A stretch of DNA of 36,206 bases from Candidatus Pacearchaeota archaeon (GTDB lineage: Archaea > Nanobdellota > Nanobdellia > Pacearchaeales > GW2011-AR1). Below the pieces are notes generated by a model. That model ran no database searches. It was not told the origin of the DNA and saw nothing but the letters and a program-made list of their open reading frames with translations. Numbering within the stretch: position 1 is the stretch's first letter; every line of letters begins with the position of its first letter. The stretch is taken from the NCBI GenBank assembly GCA_017608305.1, contig JAFCGC010000007.1, positions 1 through 36,206 of the forward strand, written 5' to 3'. The position numbers were made by a program, and so were the translations under genes. Shown here one piece after another: positions 25,301 through 35,544 of the stretch.

Positions 25301-28300
25301 ATGGAAATAATAAGAAAAAAAGTCGGAGAAATTAAGTTTAGTTTAATTAGTCCAGACAAGATTAAAAAACTTTCATCTGCAAAGATAGTGACTCCAGAAC
25401 TTTATGATATTGATGGGTATCCCGTTGATGGAGGTTTAATGGATTTAAGATTAGGAGCAATTGACCCAGGAGTTAGATGTAGAACTTGTGGGGGAAGATT
25501 AAAAGAATGTTTAGGACATCCTGGAAGTATTGATCTTGCAAGACCAATAATTCATCTAAAATATGTTCCTTTAATTGAACTAGGTTTAAGATGTTTTTGT
25601 AATTCTTGTGGAAAATTAATGATTGCAGAAAAAGATTTAGAAAAATATACTCCAAGTCAAAGAGCCAAAAAAGCAAAAGATGCTAAAAAATGTCCTCATT
25701 GCCAGTCTATGAATGAAAAAATAAAAGTGGATAAACCTACAAATTTCTATAAAGGAAAAACAAGAATATTTCCTATAGAAGTGAGAGAAATGTTGAGTAA
25801 TCTTCCTGATGAAGAATTAAGAAAAATAGGGATTGATCCAATAAGTGCTAGGCCAGAGTGGGCAATTCTAACTTCACTTTTAGTCCCGCCTGTAACTGTG
25901 AGACCAAGTATTATTCTAGAATCAGGAGAAAGAAGTGAAGACGACTTAACTCATAAACTTTCTGATATCATAAGAGCTAATCAAAGGCTCTGGGAAAATT
26001 TAAATGCAGGAGCACCTGAAGTGATTATAGAAGATCTTTGGGATTTATTACAATTTCATGTGACTACTTTTTTTGATAATACTGTTGCTAGAATTCCTCC
26101 TGCAAGACATCGGAGCGGTCAACCCCTAAAAACAATTACAGAAAGAATTAAAGGTAAAGAGGGAAGAATAAGAAAAAACCTTGCAGGTAAAAGAGTTAAT
26201 TTTTCTGGAAGAACAGTTATTTCTCCAGATCCTTCTATTGAAATTAATGAGGTAGGTATTCCTTATGAAATTGCAAGAATAGTAACTTTTGCTGAAACTG
26301 TAACTGATTTAAATGCCGATAAATTAAAAAAACTTATTAAAAAAGGGGAAGAATATCCTGGAGCAAATTATATTATAAGGCCAGATGGAAAAAGGAAAAA
26401 AATAACTTCTGAACTTAAAGAAGAAATAGTAAATGAACTTTCTCCTGGTTATAAAGTTGAAAGACACCTTCAAAATGGAGATATTGTTTTATTCAATAGA
26501 CATCCAAGCTTACACAGAGGAAGCCTGATGGCACATTTTGTAAAGGTTCTTCCAGGAAGAACTTTTAGATTACATCCTGCAGCTGCTTTCCCATATAATG
26601 CTGATTTTGATGGGGATGAAATGAATATCCACTCCCCCCAAACAGAAGAAGCAAGAGCAGAGGCAAAAATTCTTTTAGATGTTAAACAAAATTTATTGTC
26701 TCCAAAAAACAATGCTAATTTTGTAGGATGTATTGCAGATTCCATCACAGGAAATTATTTTTTAGGATTAAGAGAGTTTGATAAAGAAGAAGCAAACCAG
26801 ATTCTTTATCAGTCAGGAATAGATCAACAGATTTTAAAGAAAACAATTTCAGGAACAGAATTATTTTCTAAAATATTGCCTAAAATTAATTTTTCAAATA
26901 ATTCTATTAAAATTAAAGATGGACAAATTACTAAAGGAATAATTGATAAAACAATTTTTGGAAGTGAAGATGGAGAATTGATTAAAGAACTAGACAAAAC
27001 CATAGGAAGATTTGAGACTTTTGAAATAATCAAAAAAGCTTTTAATTTAGGTAAAAATTATTTGACTAGCAGAGGAATTACCATTTCTGTAGAAGATTTT
27101 GATTTAGATCAGAAAATAATAGATATGGGAAATAAAATTATTCAAGATGCTGAACAAAAAACACAACAAATTATTGAATCTTGGAAGCAAGGGAATCTAG
27201 ACATAATTCCAGGTAAATCTCTTGAAGAGTCTAGAGAAATTAAAATTCTTCAAACTTTGAATGAAGTTAGAACTAAAATAGGAGATATTGTAAAAAGAGA
27301 GTTTCCTTCATATAATCCTGTCTATGGGATGATTAAGTCAGGAGGTGCAGGAAACATGATGCAGATTACTCAAATGGCTTCTTGTGTTGGCCAACAGGCA
27401 TTTTTAGGGGGGAGAGTTGATTTTGGATATACTGGAAGAACTTTATCATTTTTCAAAAATAATGATCTATCTCCTAGATCAAGAGGGTTTATACACAGTC
27501 CTTTTATTAAAGGATTAAGGCCTGATGAATTTTTCTTTCAATCAATAACAGGAAGGGATTCATTAATGGATACTGCATTAAGAACCCCAAAATCAGGTTA
27601 TTTATATCGAAGACTTGCAAATGCTCTTCAAGATATAAGAAAAGAATATGATGGAACAGTTCGAGATAGCAGTAATAGAATAATTCAATTTACTTATGGG
27701 GATGATGGGATAGATGTTTCAAAACTTCATGTAAATGGAAAACTAGATTCAGGGGAGGCAATTGGAATAATTACAGCGCAATCTTTTGGAGAGTCCTCAA
27801 CACAAATGATTTTAAGAACATTCCACGCAGCAGGAGTTGCAGAAATGCAGATTACTTCAGGTTTAGCTAGACTTATAGAAGTTTTTGATGCAAGAAAAAA
27901 ACCTTCTTCTCCTAAAATGGACATTTATCTGAATAAAGAAAATAATAATGAAAAAAATGCAAGAGTTTTTGCAGAAAAAATAAAAGAAATAACAATAAAA
28001 GAAATTTCTTCTGAGATTCATCTAAACTTCAGTGATAGAAGAATTGAAATTGAAATTGACAAAGAAGGTATGAGGCAAACTCACACTTCTGTAAAAAAAG
28101 TTGTTGAAAAATTAAGAGATAAGGGATTTAAAGCTAAAGAAAAAGATAACGCGATTATTTTAAATGCAGGAGACATGGATTTTAAAGAGATATATAAATT
28201 AAAAGAAAAACTTAAAGATACAATAATTTCTGGAATTAAAGGAGTTAAACAAGTCTTAATTGTAAAAAGAGGAAGAGATTTTGTTATCACAACTCTCGGA

Positions 28301-28786
28301 ACCAACCTAAAGGATATTCTTGAACTAAAAGAAGTGGACAAAAGTAGATTGATTTCTAATGATCTGTATGAAGTTGACAATGTTTTCGGTATTGAAGTAG
28401 CAAGACAAATTATAATTAATGAAATTAAGAATGTGCTTAAGACTCAGGGATTAGATATTAACAAGAGGCACCTTAAGTTGATTTCAGATGCGATGACTAA
28501 TACTGGAGGGGTAAAAGGAGTTACAAGAATAGGAATTATTGCGCAAAAATCTTCGATTTTAGCAAGGGCGACTTTTGAAACTCCAGATAAACAATTTGTC
28601 AATGCTACAATAAAAGGGCAGAAAGAAAAATTAGTAAGTGTAATTGAAAATATAATTTTAAATCAACCAATTCCTGTTGGAACAGGATTACCTGGATTAT
28701 TAGTAAAGATAATTGGCCCTTTGGTTAAAAAAGAAGAAGAAAAGAAAACTGCTAAGAGTAAAGTTGTTGCGAGAACTAATAAATAG
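25301..28786 (+). CDS. rpoA: DNA-directed RNA polymerase subunit A, A' and A'' fused
   Basis: NADFDGDEMNIH active site (A') and SGEAIGIITAQSFGESSTQMILRTFHAAG...GVTRIGIIAQKSSILARATFETP (A'') in one 1161 aa ORF. Confidence 0.97.
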   Translation: MEIIRKKVGEIKFSLISPDKIKKLSSAKIVTPELYDIDGYPVDGGLMDLRLGAIDPGVRCRTCGGRLKECLGHPGSIDLARPIIHLKYVPLIELGLRCFCNSCGKLMIAEKDLEKYTPSQRAKKAKDAKKCPHCQSMNEKIKVDKPTNFYKGKTRIFPIEVREMLSNLPDEELRKIGIDPISARPEWAILTSLLVPPVTVRPSIILESGERSEDDLTHKLSDIIRANQRLWENLNAGAPEVIIEDLWDLLQFHVTTFFDNTVARIPPARHRSGQPLKTITERIKGKEGRIRKNLAGKRVNFSGRTVISPDPSIEINEVGIPYEIARIVTFAETVTDLNADKLKKLIKKGEEYPGANYIIRPDGKRKKITSELKEEIVNELSPGYKVERHLQNGDIVLFNRHPSLHRGSLMAHFVKVLPGRTFRLHPAAAFPYNADFDGDEMNIHSPQTEEARAEAKILLDVKQNLLSPKNNANFVGCIADSITGNYFLGLREFDKEEANQILYQSGIDQQILKKTISGTELFSKILPKINFSNNSIKIKDGQITKGIIDKTIFGSEDGELIKELDKTIGRFETFEIIKKAFNLGKNYLTSRGITISVEDFDLDQKIIDMGNKIIQDAEQKTQQIIESWKQGNLDIIPGKSLEESREIKILQTLNEVRTKIGDIVKREFPSYNPVYGMIKSGGAGNMMQITQMASCVGQQAFLGGRVDFGYTGRTLSFFKNNDLSPRSRGFIHSPFIKGLRPDEFFFQSITGRDSLMDTALRTPKSGYLYRRLANALQDIRKEYDGTVRDSSNRIIQFTYGDDGIDVSKLHVNGKLDSGEAIGIITAQSFGESSTQMILRTFHAAGVAEMQITSGLARLIEVFDARKKPSSPKMDIYLNKENNNEKNARVFAEKIKEITIKEISSEIHLNFSDRRIEIEIDKEGMRQTHTSVKKVVEKLRDKGFKAKEKDNAIILNAGDMDFKEIYKLKEKLKDTIISGIKGVKQVLIVKRGRDFVITTLGTNLKDILELKEVDKSRLISNDLYEVDNVFGIEVARQIIINEIKNVLKTQGLDINKRHLKLISDAMTNTGGVKGVTRIGIIAQKSSILARATFETPDKQFVNATIKGQKEKLVSVIENIILNQPIPVGTGLPGLLVKIIGPLVKKEEEKKTAKSKVVARTNK

Positions 28787-28832
28787 TTTCTGGAAGATAA
28801 ATCTTTAAATAATTGCTAAAAATAGTTTTAAT

Positions 28833-29117
28833 ATGAATTTAAAAGGAAAATATTATTCTTGGAGATTGAAACAAACTAAAAAAGCCATAGGTAAAACTGA
28901 AGAAACATTGGCACACTATGAAAAATTAAAAAGAATTTATGGAGATAATTTAAGAGGTTATATTACTACAGCAAAACCTTATCCCTCACCCCAAATAATA
29001 GGACTTCTTACTTTTTATGATCCTTGTGTAGCTGAAGAAGATGCATTAAAAGAATTAATAAATAAACAATCTAAATTAATTAAAAAATTAAATATTTCTC
29101 CTATTAACAATAAATAA
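28833..29117 (+). CDS. Hypothetical small protein
   Basis: 94 aa ORF downstream of rpoA. Confidence 0.6.
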   Translation: MNLKGKYYSWRLKQTKKAIGKTEETLAHYEKLKRIYGDNLRGYITTAKPYPSPQIIGLLTFYDPCVAEEDALKELINKQSKLIKKLNISPINNK

Positions 29118-29125
29118 TTTTTATT

Positions 29126-29587
29126 TTATTTAGAAACCATGTTCTTTGGATTAAATTCGTCTTGAGTAACAAACCCTAATTTTCTTAGAATTGAATCTAA
29201 TTCAAGAGTAATATCTGATTCTTTTGGTTGAGAAAAGATATTTACAATCCATTGATATCTTAAAGTGTCACCCCTATTTGCATTTTTCCACCACACAGAA
29301 GGATGATACCCATCATAAATTACTTCTGGTCTAATTTTGAAAAGAACTTTGTTAGACCCCATAAATAAATATCCTTTTTCATCTTTATTAAAACAATTTT
29401 CTTCTAACCAGTTACTAAAACCTGACCCTAAATAACTTGGGTCAAACTCTCCATATCCTTTATCAAAATCTGGAGAAAATGTATCATTGTCTTGCATATC
29501 ATGTCCTGAGCAACGCTTTCCAAGATAAGTTAGTTTTTCTGGTTTTTTTATATAAATTGTTTCCTTAAAAGTTTTTTCTAAAGGCAT
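29126..29587 (-). CDS. Hypothetical protein
   Basis: 153 aa ORF on opposite strand inside the RNAP/str cluster. Confidence 0.6.
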   Translation of the reverse strand: MPLEKTFKETIYIKKPEKLTYLGKRCSGHDMQDNDTFSPDFDKGYGEFDPSYLGSGFSNWLEENCFNKDEKGYLFMGSNKVLFKIRPEVIYDGYHPSVWWKNANRGDTLRYQWIVNIFSQPKESDITLELDSILRKLGFVTQDEFNPKNMVSK

Positions 29588-29660
29588 AAGCTAATGAAAA
29601 TTTAAAGGTTTAAAAAAATAATTACAATTAAAGATATATGATGGTTAAATCCTTCTCGAG

Positions 29661-29689
29661 CAAAGATTTATAAAACAGACAAATCTTTG
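29661..29689 (+). promoter_or_regulatory. Inverted repeat CAAAGATTT-N11-AAATCTTTG surrounding the nusA TATA box
   Basis: 9-bp perfect arms; TTTATAAAA inside; about 30 nt from the nusA ATG. Confidence 0.45.
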
Positions 29690-29700
29690 ATTTTTATCAA

Positions 29701-30117
29701 ATGGGAAATACAATTGATATGCAAGATTTAAGATACATTAATTTATTCGGAAAAATAACCAGAATCAATACTCGATTTTGTTTTATGTATAATGAAACGC
29801 TTTTTTTCTGTGTTCCAAAACAATTAATTAGAAAAGCCGTTGGAGAAGAAGGAAAAAACGTAAAAAAAATATCTGAAATTATTAAAAGAAAAATTAAAAT
29901 TATTCCTATTCCAAAAGAACCTGAACATGTTAAACCCTTTATAGAAGCTATTATTAGCCCTATTACTTTTAAAAATTTAGAAATAAAAGATAATGAAATT
30001 ATTTTAACTGCAGGGAGCCATAATAAAGCTGCCTTAATTGGAAGATTTAAAAGAAGACTTCTTGAGATGCAAAAAATTGTCAAAGATTTTTTTAATAAAG
30101 AGTTTAGAATTGTATAA
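29701..30117 (+). CDS. nusA: Archaeal NusA-like KH-domain transcription factor
   Basis: ARFCFMYNETLFFCVPKQLIRKAVGEEGKNVKKISEIIKRKIKII-like NusA; position between rpoA and rpsL. Confidence 0.88.
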   Translation: MGNTIDMQDLRYINLFGKITRINTRFCFMYNETLFFCVPKQLIRKAVGEEGKNVKKISEIIKRKIKIIPIPKEPEHVKPFIEAIISPITFKNLEIKDNEIILTAGSHNKAALIGRFKRRLLEMQKIVKDFFNKEFRIV

Positions 30118-30520
30118 AGATTTTTTCAAGATAACTATATTCTTTTTTTAAGTTTAATAAATCTTTTTTTAGATTTATAAGATTTTTAGATTTATATAAG
30201 GGTATTTCTTCATCTAAATCTTTGGTATTTAAAACAAAATCTATTGCTTTTTCTTGATCTTCTGAAGAAGTAGGTAAATCACAATTATTTAAAATAAAAG
30301 ATTGAAATTGCCTTCGTTTAATCTTATGTATGATTAAATAAACTTCTTGTTCAAGGATCTTTTTTACTTCTAGGTTTTTTAATCCTGTTAATTTTGCGAT
30401 TCGTTCTGCATAAATAGAAGCTTGAGAAAAATGACTTATTGTATCATAAACTTTCACTATATCTAAAATAGGAATATTTTTTTCTCTAGCTAATTGAATT
30501 AATCTATTTGGCCTTGCCAT
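30104..30520 (-). CDS. Hypothetical protein, possible HTH and coiled coil
   Basis: 138 aa ORF overlapping the nusA 3' end by 14 nt. Confidence 0.6.
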   Translation of the reverse strand: MARPNRLIQLAREKNIPILDIVKVYDTISHFSQASIYAERIAKLTGLKNLEVKKILEQEVYLIIHKIKRRQFQSFILNNCDLPTSSEDQEKAIDFVLNTKDLDEEIPLYKSKNLINLKKDLLNLKKEYSYLEKIFIQF

Positions 30521-30557
30521 TAAATTCTTGTAGAAATATTCCTTATAAATCTTTGGT

Positions 30558-30872
30558 TTAAAAAGAAAAAGGTTCTAGTTTTGCTACTCTTTCAAAAAAT
30601 GGAATAAGATAAGAAGCAACTTGGTTCTCTTTTTTATATTGTTCTAATTGTTCTTTAAAGCATTCTGGATGAAGAGACATCCCTGACATTCTCCTAAGAT
30701 TTTTTGGACCATATATATTATCATGACATCGAGTACATTTAGGAATTCTTTCTTTAGAACACCACCAACCATCTCCCTCTTTATATTCTTGCATTTTAAG
30801 TCTATACCAAAATGCGAAATCATAATCAGATAACTCCATTATTTCTTTTGTGTCAAGATATGCTATGGCCAT
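30558..30872 (-). CDS. Small zinc-finger-like protein
   Basis: PKCTRCHDNIYGPKNLRRMSGMSLHPECFKEQ, LIM/treble-clef-like CxxC...HxxC. Confidence 0.65.
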   Translation of the reverse strand: MAIAYLDTKEIMELSDYDFAFWYRLKMQEYKEGDGWWCSKERIPKCTRCHDNIYGPKNLRRMSGMSLHPECFKEQLEQYKKENQVASYLIPFFERVAKLEPFSF

Positions 30873-30966
30873 AAAATCAAATGCCTTTTAATATTTATAA
30901 AAATTTATATCATTTACTAACAGCAACTTTTAAAAAGCAATCTTTCAATTAAGATATATTCATAAA

Positions 30967-31389
30967 ATGGGATTAAAAAGCGCATTAAAACAAAAGAAAA
31001 ATCGAAAAAAGTTTCGATGGAAAGATAGACATTATAAAGTGAAAGCCCTAAATCTTTATGCTAAATCAGATCCATTAGAAGGGGCTAATCAAGCAAAAGG
31101 AATTGTTTTGCAGAAGGTACAAAAAGAAGCAAAACAACCAAACTCTGCTATGAGAAAATGTTGCAGGGTTCAATTAAAGAAAAATGGTAAACAAGTTACT
31201 GCTTTTATTCCTGGAAATCTAGCTCAAAAATTTATTGATGAGCACGATGAAGTCATGATTGAAAGAATTGGTGGAAAACAAGGAAGATCTAAAGGAGATA
31301 TTCCTGGGGTTAGATTTCAAGTTATTCAAGTAAATGATCAACCTTTAGCAAGATTAGTTAAAGGAAAGATTGAAAAGGGAAGGAGATAA
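30967..31389 (+). CDS. rpsL: 30S ribosomal protein S12 (uS12)
   Basis: [28 protein letters not shown] and [10 protein letters not shown]. Confidence 0.96.
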   Translation: MGLKSALKQKKNRKKFRWKDRHYKVKALNLYAKSDPLEGANQAKGIVLQKVQKEAKQPNSAMRKCCRVQLKKNGKQVTAFIPGNLAQKFIDEHDEVMIERIGGKQGRSKGDIPGVRFQVIQVNDQPLARLVKGKIEKGRR

Positions 31390-31390
31390 A

Positions 31391-31690
31391 ATGGATCTTG
31401 ATCTTCCAGGAGTAATTAGAGGATATTATGGTAATAAATTAAGTGAAGAGGAAAATAATGCTTATTACACATTTTCAACTAATAAAGAAACACTAGAGGA
31501 TATACAAGATTATTTGAAAGGAACTAAAGAAGTCAAGATAGAATTAAATGGAGCATGTGGAGATTTATTTTTTTTAGAAGTAGGTAAAATAGTGCTTGGA
31601 TGGTCAAATGAAAAAATACATTTTAAAAATCTAAATCCCATAATACAAAATGATTTAGTAAAATTAATCATAAAAGGAAAGACACAATAA
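31391..31690 (+). CDS. Hypothetical small protein between S12 and S7
   Basis: MDLDLPGVIRGYYGNKLSEEENN...; track ORF begins upstream at 31370. Confidence 0.65.
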   Translation: MDLDLPGVIRGYYGNKLSEEENNAYYTFSTNKETLEDIQDYLKGTKEVKIELNGACGDLFFLEVGKIVLGWSNEKIHFKNLNPIIQNDLVKLIIKGKTQ

Positions 31691-31691
31691 A

Positions 31692-32306
31692 ATGCCAGAA
31701 CAAATTCAAACAACTAATTTCAAAATATTTGATTTATATGATTTATCTGAAGTAAAAGTAGAAGATCCTGGATTAAAATCAGTTATTAATCTTGAACCAA
31801 AACTTATTTTAAAGAGTCATGGAAGAAATTTTCAGAAATTTGGTCAGGCAAAAGTTAATGTTGTTGAGAGATTGATGAATAAACTTGCTGTTGCAGGCCA
31901 TAGAGGGAAAAAGCACAGGATTATTTTAGGACATTCTACTGGGAAATATTCTAGAAATATGAAAATTGTGTTGGGTGCTTTTAAGGTTATCAATGAAAAA
32001 ACAGGGAAAAATCCTGTTCAAGTTTTAATCAAGGCAATTGAAAATGCTGCCCCAAAAGATGAAACAACTGTAATTGAATATGGTGGAGCAAGATATCCTC
32101 AAGCAGTTGATGTATCTCCTTTAAGAAGAGTTAATTTAGCCCTAAAGCATATTATTCATGGAGCATCAGATAAGGCTTTTAATAAAAAGAAAAACATAAC
32201 TCAAGCACTAGTTGAAGAAATAATGTTTGCTTCTGAAAAAAATGGTGAAAGTTTTGCGATTAAGAAAAAGAATGAAGCAGAGAAACAGGCTGATTCTGCT
32301 AGGTAA
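31692..32306 (+). CDS. rpsG: 30S ribosomal protein S7 (uS7)
   Basis: VNVVERLMNKLAVAGHRGKKHR, NPVQVLIKAIENAAPKDETTVIEYGGARYPQAVDVSPLRRVNLAL. Confidence 0.96.
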   Translation: MPEQIQTTNFKIFDLYDLSEVKVEDPGLKSVINLEPKLILKSHGRNFQKFGQAKVNVVERLMNKLAVAGHRGKKHRIILGHSTGKYSRNMKIVLGAFKVINEKTGKNPVQVLIKAIENAAPKDETTVIEYGGARYPQAVDVSPLRRVNLALKHIIHGASDKAFNKKKNITQALVEEIMFASEKNGESFAIKKKNEAEKQADSAR

Positions 32307-32349
32307 GATTTATAGAAATCTTTAAAAACCCTTTACTTTAATAAAAATT

Positions 32350-32781
32350 ATGATAATAAGATTTCCTGTAGATACAAGAACAAGTACTGTAAAAAGTTTA
32401 ATAGAAAAGAGAGTAACTAATTATTTAGGGTTTAATGAATATGAACCACAAAAAAAAGAGATTAATGGCTCTGAACTCATTAGGCAAATAGGGTATCTTG
32501 ATACAAGAACTCTTTACCATATTATGGATGAAAGAGAAAGAGAAAATTCTTCTGAATTAATTGAGGGGTTTTTTAATTTAATGAGTGATATGATTCCAAT
32601 GTATAGAAAAGCAGTTAAAGAGGCAGTTGAAGAAAGTCTTCAAGAAGCAATTCAATTAGCAAAGGGCTGTCATAAAAAAATGGATAAAATAGAGAATAGA
32701 TTAAGTAAAACTAATAAAAGAGCAGAAAAAATTAAAGAAAAATTAAAAGAAGTAAGATTTATAAATAATATTAATTCTTGA
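32350..32781 (+). CDS. Coiled-coil hypothetical protein
   Basis: 143 aa ORF. Confidence 0.65.
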   Translation: MIIRFPVDTRTSTVKSLIEKRVTNYLGFNEYEPQKKEINGSELIRQIGYLDTRTLYHIMDERERENSSELIEGFFNLMSDMIPMYRKAVKEAVEESLQEAIQLAKGCHKKMDKIENRLSKTNKRAEKIKEKLKEVRFINNINS

Positions 32782-32787
32782 AGATTC

Positions 32788-33285
32788 ATGGAAAAAAGAA
32801 CTTTAAAAAAAAGTTTGATGCATGATTTTATGAAAGGAACAGGTAATAAATGGAGGTGGATTATTAATAATATAAAAGTTGAAGGAAATAAGGAGCAAAG
32901 GACCGCCAGAAGAAAACTCCATGAAAAGATATGTGATGCTTCAAAAAGTGAATATAAAGAAGGAGGAATTAATGATATTGGGACTACATTGTATTTAATT
33001 GGGGCAATAGACGAAGAAAAATATGTTGATCCAATAGGAGAAAGTGATTTTATCTTAGATCAATTAGATAGAACCCAAAAACCTTTGATAGGAGGTGTAA
33101 TTGTGAAAAAATCTAGAAGAGGAAATATTTCTAGGATGGGTTTAATAACTTTGATTGATCCTTTAAGAATAACCACAAGAAGAAAAGAAGGCAGAAAGCT
33201 AAAAGTAGATATGATTCCAAGTTTAGTTGGATTTAGACTAGCAAAAAAAGCTCATTTAATTGAATATTATATTCCTAAAGTTTAA
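32788..33285 (+). CDS. Basic hypothetical protein
   Basis: 165 aa ORF between S7 and EF-2. Confidence 0.65.
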   Translation: MEKRTLKKSLMHDFMKGTGNKWRWIINNIKVEGNKEQRTARRKLHEKICDASKSEYKEGGINDIGTTLYLIGAIDEEKYVDPIGESDFILDQLDRTQKPLIGGVIVKKSRRGNISRMGLITLIDPLRITTRRKEGRKLKVDMIPSLVGFRLAKKAHLIEYYIPKV

Positions 33286-33351
33286 GTAATTCAAGAAAAC
33301 TTTATAAAGCAATTTCACAAAATTATAATATTCTAACTCTATTGAGATAAG

Positions 33352-35508
33352 ATGGCAGAAAAAGATATTACAAAATTAATGGAAAAGCAAGACCACATTA
33401 GAAACATAGCAATTGCTGCACACATTGATCATGGTAAGACTACTTTTTCTGATAATCTTTTAGCAGGTGCAGGAATGCTTTCTGAAGAAACTGCTGGAAA
33501 ACAATTAGCACTAGATTTTCATGAAGATGAAGCAACAAGAGGAATTACAATTGATTCTGCTTCTGTATCTATGATTCATAATGTGGGTGGGGAAGATTAT
33601 TTGATTAATTTAATTGATACTCCAGGGCATGTAGATTTTGGAGGAGATGTCACAAGAGCTATGCGTGCTGTTGATGGATGTATTATTTTGTGCTGTGCTG
33701 TTGAAGGAGTCATGCCGCAAACAGAAACAGTTGTAAGACAGGCCCTAAAAGAACTAGTAAAACCAATTTTATTTATTAATAAAGTGGATAGACTAATCAA
33801 AGAGGTTAAATTAACTCCTCAAGAAATGGAAAAAAAATTTATTTCTATTATAGATCATGTTAATGAATTAATAGAGGCTATTGCACCTGAAGGATACAAA
33901 GAAAAATGGAAAGTTGGGGTGGGTGAAGGAAGTGTTGCATTTGGATCTGCATTTCATAATTGGGCTTTAAGTTTTTCTTATATGAAAGAAAAAGGGATTA
34001 CTTTCAAAGATGTTATTGATGCTTATGAAAATGATAATTATAAAGAGTTAGCTAAAAAAGCACCTTTACATGAAGTTGTCTTGGCTATGACTGTGAACCA
34101 CCATCCTAATCCTATTCAAGCCCAAAAATACAGGATTCCAAAAATATGGCATGGAGACATTGATTCTAGTCTTGGAAAATCATTAATTAATTGTGATCCT
34201 AAAGGAGAAATTGCTTTTGTGCCTATTAAAATTGTTGTAGATAAACATGCAGGAGAAGTGGCGGCAGGAAGATTATTTTCTGGAACCCTAAAACAAGGTG
34301 ATGAAGTTTATATGAATCTTGCTAAAAGAAATGTAAGGCTACAGCAAGTTTCTGTGTATAAAGGTTCACAAAGAGTTATTGTAGATAAAGTTAGTGCAGG
34401 AAATATTGCAGGAGTTGTGGGTTTAAGAGATGTTTTTGCTGGTGAAACTGTTAGTAAAACAGAAACAGAACCTTTTGAAGCAATTAAACATTTGTTTGAT
34501 CCTGTTGTTACAAAATCGATTGAAGTAAAAAAAGCTGCAGATCTTCCTAAATTAGTAGAAGTTTTAAAACAAGTTGGAAAAGAAGATCCTTCAATTAAAA
34601 TAGAGATAAATGAGCAGACTGGTGAAAGTTTAATGTCTGGAATGGGAGAATTACATTTAGAAATTATAGAAAATAGGATTAAATCAGAAAAAGGATTAGA
34701 TGTGAAAACTTCTGCACCAATTATTGTTTATAGGGAAACGGTTGGTAAAGAATCTACTCCTGTAGAAGGAAGAAGTCCAAACAAACACAATAGTTTTTTC
34801 ATAAAAGTTGCCCCCCTAGAAGATAATATCTATGATGCAATAAAAAGCGGGGATTTAAGAGAAGGAAGAGTTAAAAAGAAAAATAAAGAAATTGCAGAGG
34901 CCTTTTCTAATTTAGATTGGGATGGAGATGCAATAAGAAATGTTAGAGATATTTACAAAGGAAATGTGTTTCTTGATGAAACTCGTGGAGAGGTTCATAT
35001 TGGTGAAGTAATAGAAATGGTTTTGGATGCTTTTGAAATGGTCATGGATCATGGACCTTTAGCTCGTGAACCTTGTATGAAAATGAAAGTTTCCTTAGTT
35101 GATATAAAACTTCACGAAGATGCTATTCATCGTGGTCCTGCTCAAGTTTATCCTGCTGTTAGAGAATCAATTAAAGGATCTATGCAAAAAGGCAGTTATA
35201 CTCTTTTAGAACCTTTACAGATTCATCTTATTGAAATACCTGAAAAGTTTTTAGGAGGCATTACAAAACTTGTTGGAAGTAAAAGAGGACAAATGTTAAA
35301 TGTAAAACAAGATGGTTCAAATGCTGAGATGGAATCAAAACTTCCTGTTGCAGAAATGCTGGGTTGGAGTAATGATTTACGAAGTGCAACAGAAGGTAGA
35401 GGAGTGTCTTCATTAAAAGACCAGTTGTTTGAAAAAGTCCCTACAAGTATACAGGATGATGTGATCAAAAAGATAAGAAGTCGGAAGGGACTTAGTGAAA
35501 ATCAATAG
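33352..35508 (+). CDS. fusA: Translation elongation factor EF-2
   Basis: AHIDHGKTTFSDNLLAGAGM, DTPGHVDFGGDVTRAMR, NKVDRL, 718 aa. Confidence 0.98.
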   Translation: MAEKDITKLMEKQDHIRNIAIAAHIDHGKTTFSDNLLAGAGMLSEETAGKQLALDFHEDEATRGITIDSASVSMIHNVGGEDYLINLIDTPGHVDFGGDVTRAMRAVDGCIILCCAVEGVMPQTETVVRQALKELVKPILFINKVDRLIKEVKLTPQEMEKKFISIIDHVNELIEAIAPEGYKEKWKVGVGEGSVAFGSAFHNWALSFSYMKEKGITFKDVIDAYENDNYKELAKKAPLHEVVLAMTVNHHPNPIQAQKYRIPKIWHGDIDSSLGKSLINCDPKGEIAFVPIKIVVDKHAGEVAAGRLFSGTLKQGDEVYMNLAKRNVRLQQVSVYKGSQRVIVDKVSAGNIAGVVGLRDVFAGETVSKTETEPFEAIKHLFDPVVTKSIEVKKAADLPKLVEVLKQVGKEDPSIKIEINEQTGESLMSGMGELHLEIIENRIKSEKGLDVKTSAPIIVYRETVGKESTPVEGRSPNKHNSFFIKVAPLEDNIYDAIKSGDLREGRVKKKNKEIAEAFSNLDWDGDAIRNVRDIYKGNVFLDETRGEVHIGEVIEMVLDAFEMVMDHGPLAREPCMKMKVSLVDIKLHEDAIHRGPAQVYPAVRESIKGSMQKGSYTLLEPLQIHLIEIPEKFLGGITKLVGSKRGQMLNVKQDGSNAEMESKLPVAEMLGWSNDLRSATEGRGVSSLKDQLFEKVPTSIQDDVIKKIRSRKGLSENQ

Positions 35509-35513
35509 AAAGT

Positions 35514-35544
35514 CCTGCGACGACCTAGAAGGTACGTCGGAAGG
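35514..35544 (+). terminator. GC-rich hairpin downstream of EF-2 (terminator/processing or 3'-end structure)
   Basis: CCT-g-CGACGACCT-AGA-AGGT-a-CGTCG-ga-AGG just after the EF-2 stop. Confidence 0.45.

Noticed and set aside
26470-28380. Minus-strand ORFs inside rpoA
   Set aside because: Shadow ORFs antisense to a conserved gene
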